Source: Rhodoferax koreense
GTDB lineage: Bacteria > Pseudomonadota > Gammaproteobacteria > Burkholderiales > Burkholderiaceae_C
DNA: 64,000 bases
Direction: 5' to 3'
Assembly: GCF_001955695.1 (NCBI RefSeq)
Contig: NZ_CP019236.1
Span: forward strand, 1,674,001-1,738,000
How positions within the stretch are numbered: the stretch's first letter is position 1; every line of letters begins with the position of its first letter. Below, piece after piece: positions 51,436 to 59,472 of the stretch. A program made the translations under genes and the position numbers. The notes under the pieces are model-generated. The model searched no databases. It was not told the DNA's origin and saw only the letters and a program-made list of their open reading frames with translations.

Positions 51436-51461
51436 GGGTTCAAATCCCCCCAGCTCCACCA
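51436..51461 (+). repeat. attR core
   Basis: An exact second copy of the 26-bp ssrA 3' end. It looks like the end of a tRNA gene but has no upstream tRNA or tmRNA body, so it is a remnant made by integration. Confidence 0.92.
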
Positions 51462-51470
51462 CCGCACCGA

Positions 51471-51507
51471 ACGGGAGTCGTTGTCACCAGCGACTCCCGT
51501 TTTTTTA
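51471..51507 (+). terminator. Displaced original ssrA terminator
   Basis: A 10-bp perfect stem ACGGGAGTCG/CGACTCCCGT (51471-51480 with 51491-51500) is followed by a run of eight Ts. It lies 10 bp after the attR CCA, where an ssrA terminator would be in the unoccupied chromosome. Confidence 0.8.
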
Positions 51508-51542
51508 TCTTGAACAGAAGATGAACGCGATACGGCTTGGCG

Positions 51543-51680
51543 TTATGCCGTCCTTAGCATCTGGTATGAAAAGATGGTGACGCCACCGATGAACGCCAGC
51601 GCCACCACCGTCAGAACGACGATCGCCAAAGCCCGATTCAGCTTGTTCCGGCGCGTCGAACGTTCGGGCGGCCTGCTCAA
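51543..51680 (-). CDS. Tiny membrane protein (45 aa)
   Basis: It starts at TTG 51680, overlapping the upstream stop as TTGA. The translation begins with a basic segment (SRPPERSTRRNKLNRA) and has one TM helix (LAIVVLTVVALAFIGGVTIF). It is too short for usual ORF calling and is supported by coupling and composition. It lies in the host, outside attR. Confidence 0.5.
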   Translation of the reverse strand: MSRPPERSTRRNKLNRALAIVVLTVVALAFIGGVTIFSYQMLRTA

Positions 51681-51829
51681 AGCAGGCGCAAAGCCGCGTC
51701 AAGCACCTTGTAGGCGGCCAAGCCCAGCATACCCAGCATCAGCACCGACTGGATGAGTGCCGTGCTGGTCAATGGCTCGGCGACGGGTCGTTCGGACTCG
51801 GCGGATGGGGAGGAGGTGTCGTGACTCAT
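51677..51829 (-). CDS. Tiny membrane protein (50 aa)
   Basis: The ATG at 51829 opens MSHDTSSPSAESERPVAEPL, then a TM helix (STALIQSVLMLGMLGLAAYK). It is coupled to the 45-aa protein downstream. Both may be subunits or accessory peptides of a membrane complex; the function is unknown. Confidence 0.5.
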   Translation of the reverse strand: MSHDTSSPSAESERPVAEPLTSTALIQSVLMLGMLGLAAYKVLDAALRLL

Positions 51830-51964
51830 GCGCCTCAATTTAGCGGAACCACATGTCGTTTGCATGAAGCCTGAATTTTTAGGCTGCGAATTCCGGCATT
51901 ATTCGATCAATATCAGAGCGAATCCCAAGCGTCCGCGTCACCTACCGTGGGCGCTGTGGGGGCC

Positions 51965-53932
51965 TTAGGGGCCGGCGACCGCCGGGGCCTGCTCCGCGCG
52001 GTTGCGGCCGAGGTGCTTTGCGATGTAGAGAGCGCTGTCCGCAGACCGGATCAGCTGTGCGGGCTGATCGGTGGCGACGGGCGCCATGCTGGCGACGCCG
52101 ATGCTCATCGTGAGCACGGCAGCGGTGCTCGACGCAATGTGCGGAATCGCGGCTTGGGCAAGTTGGGCGAGAAACAGATCGGCGACGATGCTCGCGCTCT
52201 CCATGTCACTGCCGGGCAGCAGCACCGCAAACTCTTCCCCGCCGTAGCGTGCCACCAGTTCGCCAGACCGCTGCACGCATTGCGTCAGGATGGTGGCCAC
52301 CTGGCGCAACACGGCATCGCCGCCCTGGTGTCCGTAATGGTCGTTGTAGAGTTTGAAGTGGTCGATGTCTACCATCAGCAAGCCGAGGTCGAGTCCGCGC
52401 CGCGCGCAACGGGTCCATTCGGTCGCGAGTTTCTGGTCGAACAGCCGGCGATTGCCGACGCCCGTTAGGCCATCCGTGACGGTGAGGCGCTCCAGCTTCT
52501 CGTTGGCCGCCTGCAACTCGGTGGCAAAACGTACGCGCTCGGTGACGTCCTGCGATGCCCCGATCAGCCGCACCACCCGGCCATTCTCGACGATGGCTTC
52601 TCCTTGGGTGCGCACCCAGAGTTGGCGTCCCCGAGCGGTGACCACGCGGGCTTCGAGCGACCACGGTGTGCCGTGTTGGATGGCTTCATGCATGGCGGAC
52701 TCGACCAATCGACGCGCATCGGGCGTGTAAGGTGAGAGAGCCACCCCTCTCGACAGTGCAGCTTGTCGATCGACGTCGTGGATCTCGTACATCTCGTCGG
52801 TCCAGGTCATCTGCTGGGTGGCCAGTTCGAGCTGCCAGCCTCCGACCTTGGCAAGGCGGCCGGTGCGCTGCTGAAGCTCGGCGGCGCCTCGCAGCTGCTC
52901 GGCGCTGATGTCGGCCAGCCGCTGACGTTCGTTTGCGGCATGGGAGGTCGCCTGGCGGCGTTGCTGCACGAAATGCAAGGTGCCCGCCGAACTGATGCAC
53001 AACAGAACGAACAGCAAGGCGAGGCTGCGCACGTCGTCGCGCCACGGCGCATAGACCTCTCGCGTGCTGCGGCTCACCGACACCACCAGCGGCGTGTCCA
53101 TGTCCAGTTCTGGCGGAAAAACGGTGCGAAACACCACCATGCGGTTGTCATGGGTCAAGGCATCTTCGTCTTCGGCGATGGTCTCGCTGCGTTCGCTGGC
53201 AATGTGTCGCGCGAAACTGGCGCTGTGTTGTGCCGGGTCTTTGCCGTGGCCGGATCGCGCGGGATGAAGGTCGATGAACGGTTTGCCATCACCGTGGATC
53301 ACGCTCACCAGCATGTCGGGCGCATACAGCACGGAGCGGGCGACGATTTCGAAATACTCCGGATCGAGATTTGCCGAGATGACGCCATTGAACCGGCCAT
53401 GCACATCGGGCACGGCGATGCCGAGGTTGATGGAGTAGACACCACGTGTGGATGTGAACGGCGGCGACACGTACAGGCTCGTGTAGTCCGGCCGTTCCCT
53501 GGGTGCCCTGAAGTATTCGCGCGAGGCAAAATCCTGGCCCTCCAGGACCGATGCTTCCGAAACCGTGATCCTGCCTTGCGCGTCGAGTACCACGATGCCT
53601 CTGACGCCCGGCATGGCCCGACCGAGTTCATTGAGCCGATGTGGCGAGACGACATCCGCCTGCGCCGCCGACGGGGCTGTCAGGTCAGCGCGAAGACCCC
53701 GCAGTGCACTGTCCACGCCGCGCAGCTGCCGTACCAAGTTTTCCGCCACAACTCTCGCCTGGGTCTGCAGGCGGTTTTGCTGTTCTGCCTTGATTTGCGC
53801 GTGGTTGCGCTGCAATTGCACGGCGCCCATGAGGAAAATCAAACTCAATGCCAGCACCAGAACCGCCCATGCCGACAGGTCGGCGCGGGAAACGGTGGAT
53901 GAGATTGGACCGCGGTCCTGAGGCATGGGCAT
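51965..53932 (-). CDS. Diguanylate cyclase with periplasmic sensor, PAS and GGDEF
   Basis: A 655-residue membrane sensor. TM1 lies at about residues 20-40. A periplasmic dCACHE-like domain runs about 45-300 (REYFRAPRERPDYTSLYVSPPF, YSINLGIAVPD), and TM2 is near 305-325. A PAS domain follows (GRLAKVGGWQLELATQQMTWTDEMYEIHDV). The GGDEF domain begins TVTDGLTGVGNRRLFD, with the active site RYGGEEF. The position five residues before it reads RSGE instead of RxxD, so product feedback inhibition may be weak. It makes cyclic-di-GMP, and the nearby glycosyltransferase and PEP-CTERM genes are plausible outputs. Confidence 0.93.
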   Translation of the reverse strand: MPMPQDRGPISSTVSRADLSAWAVLVLALSLIFLMGAVQLQRNHAQIKAEQQNRLQTQARVVAENLVRQLRGVDSALRGLRADLTAPSAAQADVVSPHRLNELGRAMPGVRGIVVLDAQGRITVSEASVLEGQDFASREYFRAPRERPDYTSLYVSPPFTSTRGVYSINLGIAVPDVHGRFNGVISANLDPEYFEIVARSVLYAPDMLVSVIHGDGKPFIDLHPARSGHGKDPAQHSASFARHIASERSETIAEDEDALTHDNRMVVFRTVFPPELDMDTPLVVSVSRSTREVYAPWRDDVRSLALLFVLLCISSAGTLHFVQQRRQATSHAANERQRLADISAEQLRGAAELQQRTGRLAKVGGWQLELATQQMTWTDEMYEIHDVDRQAALSRGVALSPYTPDARRLVESAMHEAIQHGTPWSLEARVVTARGRQLWVRTQGEAIVENGRVVRLIGASQDVTERVRFATELQAANEKLERLTVTDGLTGVGNRRLFDQKLATEWTRCARRGLDLGLLMVDIDHFKLYNDHYGHQGGDAVLRQVATILTQCVQRSGELVARYGGEEFAVLLPGSDMESASIVADLFLAQLAQAAIPHIASSTAAVLTMSIGVASMAPVATDQPAQLIRSADSALYIAKHLGRNRAEQAPAVAGP

Positions 53933-54215
53933 CCGATCGATTTTCGCGCTGTGTGTTCTTTTTCAGGAATGAAATAGTCCGGAAATGGTGCAAATCGATG
54001 GGGTTCGAGTCTGCCCTGTCCAAGCGTGCAATCGTTCACATGTACCCCCTCGAACGCGCGTTGGGCGAAGAACACACCCAACGACAAAGCCGCGAGCTTG
54101 TGCCAAGAAGTACCGGAAAGCCGGGCGCGGAGCAAGTCGGCGTTGGGCGATCTTCCATGTCCATACGGATAATTGTTTCCATATGTACTTTCAAGAAACA
54201 AAAGGGGTGAGCCAG

Positions 54216-55001
54216 GTGAAAAAGATTCTTTTCGGCAGCGTGATGGCAATGGGTCTCGCGGCGTCCGTCCCTGCGCTGGCGTACAGCGTCTCTTTCGACT
54301 CCACCAACACCAATGTCGCTGGCGGCGACCAATCGGGCAAGACGAGCTATCTGCTGGGTGCCAACAACGTGGCGGCGGCCGGCTCAGGCCTGTTCGTGGA
54401 GACGTTCGACGCGCGCAACGGCGGCGGCAATGCCCAGGGATGCGGTTTGGATACGCCGTCGAACCTCGTGAGCATCGCCGGCGGCACCTATGGCCTGCGC
54501 ACGGGCACTGTGGCAAGCGTGGCTGCCGCGCCTGCAGGCGACAAGACCTGTTACGCTTTCGGGCCGACGCCTGGCGGCGCGCTGCCCGACAAAGTGAACA
54601 TCAACTATTCGGGACTGCTGGCAACGCTCGGTCCGGGCGCCAGCCTGAACTATTTCGGTCTCTACTACGGCTCGATCGATACCTTCAACGACCTCATTTT
54701 CTATAACGCCTCCGGGGCCGTGATTGCCACCGTGACCGGCAGCAGCCTGATCAACCAGTTCAAGGGCACGTCCGGCAACCAGCAGGCCGACTCGTCCAAT
54801 ATCTACGTGAACCTGTTCTTCACGCCGGCCGAGCAGTTCACCAGCTTCGCTTTCTCCACCTCTGGCGTCGCCTTCGAGATGGACAACCTGGCCATTGGCT
54901 ACAACATCGCCCGCAACGTGCCCGAACCTGCCTCCCTGGCTTTGACGGGCCTGGCCCTGGCCGCGGTGGTGGTCACACGTCGCCGCAAGCTGATCCGCTG
55001 A
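54216..55001 (+). CDS. PEP-CTERM sorting domain protein
   Basis: About 261 residues from the GTG at 54216, which follows GGGGTG; ATG 54183 and GTG 54207 are alternatives. A signal peptide (KKILFGSVMAMGLAASVPALA) is followed by a beta-rich body, with two Cys in the GCGLD and KTCYAF segments. The C-terminus is VPEPASLALTGLALAAVVVTRRRK, the PEP-CTERM signal processed by exosortase. Such proteins are linked to exopolysaccharide and floc or biofilm matrices. Confidence 0.93.
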   Translation: MKKILFGSVMAMGLAASVPALAYSVSFDSTNTNVAGGDQSGKTSYLLGANNVAAAGSGLFVETFDARNGGGNAQGCGLDTPSNLVSIAGGTYGLRTGTVASVAAAPAGDKTCYAFGPTPGGALPDKVNINYSGLLATLGPGASLNYFGLYYGSIDTFNDLIFYNASGAVIATVTGSSLINQFKGTSGNQQADSSNIYVNLFFTPAEQFTSFAFSTSGVAFEMDNLAIGYNIARNVPEPASLALTGLALAAVVVTRRRKLIR

Positions 55002-55044
55002 AGACTGTTGGTGGGATGGCCGGGGGCCTCGCGCCCCTTGGCCC

Positions 55045-55080
55045 AAGGCCGTTCGCTGGTTCAGCGGACGGCCTTTTTTT
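55045..55080 (+). terminator. Terminator of the PEP-CTERM gene
   Basis: A 14-bp stem with one G-T pair (55045-55058 with 55062-55075) and a three-base loop runs into a long T tract. Confidence 0.9.
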
Positions 55081-55130
55081 CTGTTCGTCCCCATGTCCAT
55101 TCCGTGAAAATGGTCAAAAAACATCCAATA

Positions 55131-55148
55131 ACCATCCAGTTGGATGGT
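55131..55148 (+). promoter_or_regulatory. Inverted-repeat operator upstream of RHH-like regulator
   Basis: ACCATCC-AGTT-GGATGGT is a perfect 7-bp inverted repeat 16 bp before the ATG at 55164. ACATCCA just upstream may be a further half-site. The placement fits autoregulation. Confidence 0.6.
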
Positions 55149-55163
55149 GTTAGGATGCTTTCC

Positions 55164-55571
55164 ATGCTGCCAAACAAACTCAAACCGGCCGATTCGGAAA
55201 AGATCACCATCAACCTGGGGTTCGTCGATCTTGGCCAGATCGACCTGTTGGTGGCCGAAAGCTTCTACGGCAACCGTTCCGACTTCATCCGCACCGCCAT
55301 CCGCAACCAGTTGCGCAGCCATGCCGACGCCGTCCAGCAGGTCGTGGCCCGCAAGATGCTCGTGCTCGGCATGCAGCATTTCAGCGCGGATGACCTGCGT
55401 GCCGTGCAGGCCGCCGGACAAAAGCTGCAGATTCGCGTACTCGGACTCGCGACGATTGCCGCCGACGTCACGCCCGAACTCGCGCTCGCCACCATCGATT
55501 CAATCGACGTGCTCGGCGCGCTGCAAGCCAGCACCGAGGTCAAGGCCGCGCTGGCCAGCCGCCAGCGCTGA
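55164..55571 (+). CDS. Ribbon-helix-helix (CopG-like) regulator
   Basis: About 135 residues from the ATG at 55164, eight bases after AGGA. The N-terminal part (SEKITINLGFVDLGQIDLLVAESFYGNRSDFIRTAIRNQLRSH) is an RHH domain. The rest reads QVVARKMLVLGMQHFSADDLRAVQAAGQKLQIRVLGLATIAADV, a possible ligand-binding end. It precedes the PHB-depolymerase-like gene by 25 bp and is probably its regulator. Confidence 0.75.
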   Translation: MLPNKLKPADSEKITINLGFVDLGQIDLLVAESFYGNRSDFIRTAIRNQLRSHADAVQQVVARKMLVLGMQHFSADDLRAVQAAGQKLQIRVLGLATIAADVTPELALATIDSIDVLGALQASTEVKAALASRQR

Positions 55572-55596
55572 GCCACGTCGCATTCCCAACACCTTC

Positions 55597-56721
55597 ATGA
55601 AAGATTCCATGCATTCCTCCATCCACGACTTGATGCGCGCAGCCAGCCGGCTCACGCAAGGCGGCGACCTGCAGCAGGCGACGGAAAACATCCAACGTGC
55701 ACTCAGGCAGGCCGGCCTGTCCAATCCCGGCTTTTCGCCGCCCGGCATGCCCGTGGCACCGCCGACGACACAAGGCACCGTGCTCGACGGCTACGTCTTC
55801 GAGGTCGGTGCCGCCAAGCCCACCTCGGCCAAAACCGACGCCGCCAGCGCCGACTTCGTCAGCGGTACGCACAGCCATGCCGGTCGCAGCCTCGCCTACA
55901 AGCTCTATGTGCCGCCTGGCTACGAGGGCCAGTCGCTGCCCCTGGTGGTCATGCTGCATGGCTGCACGCAGAACCCCGATGATTTCGCCGCCGGCACCGG
56001 TATCAACGAACTGGCGCGCGAGCAAGGCTTTTATGTGCTGTACCCCGCGCAGGCGCAGGATGCCAATCCGTCGCGCTGCTGGAACTGGTTCAAGCACAAC
56101 CACCAGGGCCGCGGTAACGGTGAACCGGGAGTGATCAGCAACCTCACACAGGCCATCGTGCGCAGCCACGGCATCGACCCCAGCCGCGTGTATGTGGCCG
56201 GGCTGTCGGCCGGCGGCGCCATGGCCGCGATTCTTGCCGAGGCGTATCCCGAAATCTTTGCCGCGGCCGGCGTGCATTCCGGCCTGCCGCCCGGTGCGGC
56301 GCGTGACATGCCCGGCGCCTTTTCGGTGATGAAAACAGGCGTTTCCCCGGCCGGTGCCGCGCGCGCGAACGGCGCATCGGGCGCGGCGGTGCCGACCATC
56401 GTCTTCCATGGCGACCGTGATGACACGGTGCATCCGCTGAACGGTCAGCAGGTCGTCACCAAGGCGCTGGGCGACGACGCGGCGCCTGCCTCGCAACGGC
56501 AGGAGCAGGGCCGCGCTCCCAACGGCCGTCGCTTCACCCGCACCGTCCACACTGCCGCGGATGGCCGCGTACTGGCCGAACACTGGCTGATTCACGGCGC
56601 GGGCCATGCATGGTCGGGTGGGCGGCCGCAGGGCAGCTACACGGATGGCACCGGCCCCGATGCGACTCGCGAGATGATGCGCTTTTTCGCGGGGCATCGC
56701 CGCCCGGACGCGCGCGCCTGA
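55597..56721 (+). CDS. PHB depolymerase family esterase
   Basis: A 374-residue alpha/beta hydrolase. After a helical N-terminal part (MRAASRLTQGGDLQQATENIQRALRQAG) come PLVVMLHGCTQNPDDFAAGTG (oxyanion), the lipase box GLSAGGAMAA (nucleophile Ser), HGDRDDTVHPLNG (Asp) and GAGHAWSGG (His). There is no classical signal peptide, so it may act on intracellular polyhydroxybutyrate or another polyester. An adjacent RHH gene suggests induction. It abuts the convergent LysR gene with no gap. Confidence 0.9.
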   Translation: MKDSMHSSIHDLMRAASRLTQGGDLQQATENIQRALRQAGLSNPGFSPPGMPVAPPTTQGTVLDGYVFEVGAAKPTSAKTDAASADFVSGTHSHAGRSLAYKLYVPPGYEGQSLPLVVMLHGCTQNPDDFAAGTGINELAREQGFYVLYPAQAQDANPSRCWNWFKHNHQGRGNGEPGVISNLTQAIVRSHGIDPSRVYVAGLSAGGAMAAILAEAYPEIFAAAGVHSGLPPGAARDMPGAFSVMKTGVSPAGAARANGASGAAVPTIVFHGDRDDTVHPLNGQQVVTKALGDDAAPASQRQEQGRAPNGRRFTRTVHTAADGRVLAEHWLIHGAGHAWSGGRPQGSYTDGTGPDATREMMRFFAGHRRPDARA

Positions 56722-57663
56722 TCAGGCCTGGAAACCCGCCGCCATGCTGCGCTCGAGGTGGCGCACGAACAGCGTGACCGCGCGCGGCACCTGCTGCGCA
56801 TAAGGCCGCAGCGCAAATATCTTTTCGGCGAACGTACCGACCGGGCGCCAGTCGGGCAACACCTCCACCAACTCGCCGCTGCGCAAACCGGCCTGGGCCG
56901 AGAAATCCGGCACCAGCGCGATGCCAAGCCCGGCCATGGCGGCATCGCGCAGCGCTTCGCTGTTGTTGGCCGCGAGCGGGCCGCCCACCGGCACGGTGAT
57001 GCGTTGGGCCGCCTTGGTGCGGCCGGACTTCGGCTCGAGGGACCAGACCGGCGAGTCCTTCCCGCGGGGATAGTGCAGGCATGCGTGTTCCGTCAGGGCC
57101 TGGGGTGCGGCCGGGCTCCCGCAGCGGTCCAGGTAGGCCCGGCTGGCGACGAGCAGGGAGTAGGTCCTGCACAGCTCCCAGGCGACGTGGGTGTCGGGTG
57201 GCGCCGCCGTGTGCCGCACCGCGAGGTCGAAGCCTTCGGTGGCGAGTGAGCTGAAGCGGTCGGACAGTTCCATTTCCACGCGAATCGCCGGATGCGTGAG
57301 CAAAAACGCGGCCACGCGCGGCACGAGCTGTTGTCGGCCGAGTGCGACCGGCGCCGTAACCCGCACCAGGCCGCGCGGTTCACCGGCAAGATCCTTGGCC
57401 CCGTGGAAACTTTCGGCGATCTGCGCAAAGGCATGCCCGGTGTCGTCCACCAGCCGCTGGCCGGCCTCGGTCAGCCGCATGCTGCGCGTGGTGCGGCGCA
57501 CCAGTGGCAGCCCGACCTCGCGCTCCAGTTCCGCAATGTGCTGGCTCATGGCGGCCTTGCTCACGCCGAGCCGTTTGGCAGCGGCGGTGTAGCTGCCCTG
57601 TTCGGACAACACGATCAACCAGTGCAGATGGGACCAGAGGCTTTCGACTTTTGAACTTCGCAT
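56722..57663 (-). CDS. LysR-family transcriptional regulator
   Basis: About 313 residues from the ATG at 57663; two further in-frame ATGs lie within 27 bp upstream. The N-terminal winged HTH is LHWLIVLSEQGSYTAAAKRLGVSKAAMSQHIAELEREVGLPLVRRTTRSMRLTEAG. A periplasmic-binding-like effector domain follows. It is divergent from mmsA across about 110 bp and is its likely regulator. AmpR/CrgA-type family members repress or activate a neighbouring dehydrogenase in this way. Confidence 0.9.
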   Translation of the reverse strand: MRSSKVESLWSHLHWLIVLSEQGSYTAAAKRLGVSKAAMSQHIAELEREVGLPLVRRTTRSMRLTEAGQRLVDDTGHAFAQIAESFHGAKDLAGEPRGLVRVTAPVALGRQQLVPRVAAFLLTHPAIRVEMELSDRFSSLATEGFDLAVRHTAAPPDTHVAWELCRTYSLLVASRAYLDRCGSPAAPQALTEHACLHYPRGKDSPVWSLEPKSGRTKAAQRITVPVGGPLAANNSEALRDAAMAGLGIALVPDFSAQAGLRSGELVEVLPDWRPVGTFAEKIFALRPYAQQVPRAVTLFVRHLERSMAAGFQA

Positions 57664-57773
57664 GCCTGCATTGTTCACCATGATGAACAAAGCTTTCAGC
57701 CACGCGGTCTATGCAAGGCTTGCACGGCTTCCTAAACTCCATGCACTTTCACCACTGCACCGCACGCACCATC

Positions 57774-59294
57774 ATGACCAGCACCGCCATCACCGACATC
57801 GCCCACTACATCGGCGGCCGCATTGCCGCCGGCACTTCGGGCCGCACACAGGATGTGTTCAACCCGGCTACCGGCGCGGTGACCGGTCGCGTGGCGCTGG
57901 CCGGCGTGGACGAGGTGGCCGTGGCCGTGGCCGCGGCCCAGGCCGCATTCCCCAAGTGGGCCGACACGCCGCCGATCCGCCGGGCCCGCGTGCTGTTCAA
58001 GTTCCTCGAGCTGCTGAACGTGCACAAGGACGAACTGGCCCACATGATCACCGCCGAACACGGCAAGGTGTTCACCGACGCGCAGGGCGAGGTCTCGCGC
58101 GGCATCGACATCGTCGAATTCGCCTGCGGCATTCCGCAGTTGCTCAAGGGCGACTACACGGACCAGGTCTCCACCGGGATCGACAACTGGACGTTGCGCC
58201 AGCCGCTGGGCGTGGTGGCTGGCATCACGCCGTTCAACTTCCCGGTCATGGTGCCGATGTGGATGTTCCCCGTGGCGATTGCCGCCGGCAATACCTTCGT
58301 GCTCAAGCCCAGCCCGACGGATCCGACGCCGTCGCTGTTCATGGCCGATCTGCTCAGGCAGGCTGGCCTGCCCGACGGCGTGTTCAACGTGGTTCAGGGG
58401 GACAAGGTGGCGGTGGACGCGCTGCTCGAGCATCCCGACGTGAAGGCCATCAGCTTCGTCGGCTCCACGCCGATCGCCAACTACATCTACGAGACCGGCG
58501 CGCGCCACGGCAAGCGCGTGCAGGCGCTTGGCGGCGCGAAGAACCACATGGTGGTGATGCCCGACGCCGACATCGACCAGACCGTGGACGCCCTCATCGG
58601 CGCGGGTTACGGTTCGGCCGGCGAACGCTGCATGGCGATCAGCGTGGCTGTGCTGGTGGGCGACGCGGGCGACAAGGTCATCGACAAGCTCGTGGCACGC
58701 ACGCATGAACTCAAGGTGCTCAACGGCACCAACCTCGCGGCCGAAATGGGCCCGATCGTCACGCGCGCCGCACACCAACGCATCACCGGCTACATCGAAA
58801 CCGGTGAGAAGGAAGGCGCGAAGCTGCTCGTCGATGGCCGCGGTTTCCAGGGCGCACGTGCCGGCGCGGGTTGCGACAACGGTTTCTGGATGGGCGGCAC
58901 GCTGTTCGACCACGTCACGCCCGAGATGAAGATCTACAAGGAAGAAATCTTCGGTCCGGTGCTGAGCTGCGTCCGTGTGCCGGACCTGGCCTCGGCCATC
59001 GAACTGATCAACGCGCACGAGTTCGGCAACGGCGTGTCGTGTTTTACGCGCGACGGCAACGTGGCACGCGAATTCAGCCGCCGCATCCAGGTCGGCATGG
59101 TCGGTATCAATGTGCCGATTCCGGTGCCGATGGCCTGGCACGGCTTCGGCGGCTGGAAGAAGAGCCTTTTCGGCGACATGCACGCCTATGGCGAGGAGGG
59201 CGTGCGTTTCTACACCAAGCAAAAGAGCGTGATGCAGCGTTGGCCCGAGAGCATCGGCAAGGGCGCCGAGTTCGTGATGCCCACGGCCAAGTAA
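57774..59294 (+). CDS. mmsA: Methylmalonate-semialdehyde dehydrogenase (CoA-acylating)
   Basis: A 506-residue aldehyde dehydrogenase starting [19 protein letters not shown]-binding and catalytic segments include [32 protein letters not shown] and [11 protein letters not shown] with the catalytic Cys. [22 protein letters not shown] near the end is diagnostic of MmsA. It converts methylmalonate or malonate semialdehyde to propionyl- or acetyl-CoA in valine, inositol and beta-alanine breakdown. LysR control is likely. Confidence 0.95.
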   Translation: MTSTAITDIAHYIGGRIAAGTSGRTQDVFNPATGAVTGRVALAGVDEVAVAVAAAQAAFPKWADTPPIRRARVLFKFLELLNVHKDELAHMITAEHGKVFTDAQGEVSRGIDIVEFACGIPQLLKGDYTDQVSTGIDNWTLRQPLGVVAGITPFNFPVMVPMWMFPVAIAAGNTFVLKPSPTDPTPSLFMADLLRQAGLPDGVFNVVQGDKVAVDALLEHPDVKAISFVGSTPIANYIYETGARHGKRVQALGGAKNHMVVMPDADIDQTVDALIGAGYGSAGERCMAISVAVLVGDAGDKVIDKLVARTHELKVLNGTNLAAEMGPIVTRAAHQRITGYIETGEKEGAKLLVDGRGFQGARAGAGCDNGFWMGGTLFDHVTPEMKIYKEEIFGPVLSCVRVPDLASAIELINAHEFGNGVSCFTRDGNVAREFSRRIQVGMVGINVPIPVPMAWHGFGGWKKSLFGDMHAYGEEGVRFYTKQKSVMQRWPESIGKGAEFVMPTAK

Positions 59295-59472
59295 GAGGCG
59301 AGGATAAGAGGGGAGCACGAGCGCCGGAAAGGGCGCCGTCCTACAGCCGGGTGTGGCGGGTTTGGACACCTGTCACGGTCAAGGTGCGCGATGCTTGGGT
59401 TTCGTTTTCCCCTAGTCATTCCGTGCGCCCCTGGATGCCACAACGGGCGATGCGGCGCTGCTTTCTCAGCCC

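Larger units (their letters stand above)
5995..51461. mobile_element. P22-like prophage integrated in ssrA
   Basis: The element is bounded by 26-bp identical repeats at 5995-6020 and 51436-51461. It begins with a tyrosine integrase next to attL and contains a lysogeny switch, replication genes, terminase, portal, scaffold, coat, adaptor and ejection proteins, and lysis genes. No essential structural class is visibly broken, so it may be inducible. The order and sizes of the late genes match P22-type podoviruses. Early and late transcription (cro onwards) runs on the + strand. Integration, immunity and much of the cargo run on the - strand. Confidence 0.95.

Noticed and set aside
51436-51461. 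tRNA-like 3' end near 51.4 kb
   Set aside because: It is only the 26-bp tmRNA end duplicated by integration; no cloverleaf or tmRNA body lies upstream.
57732-59369. 545-aa frame antisense to mmsA
   Set aside because: His/Val/Asp-rich shadow of a well-identified dehydrogenase.
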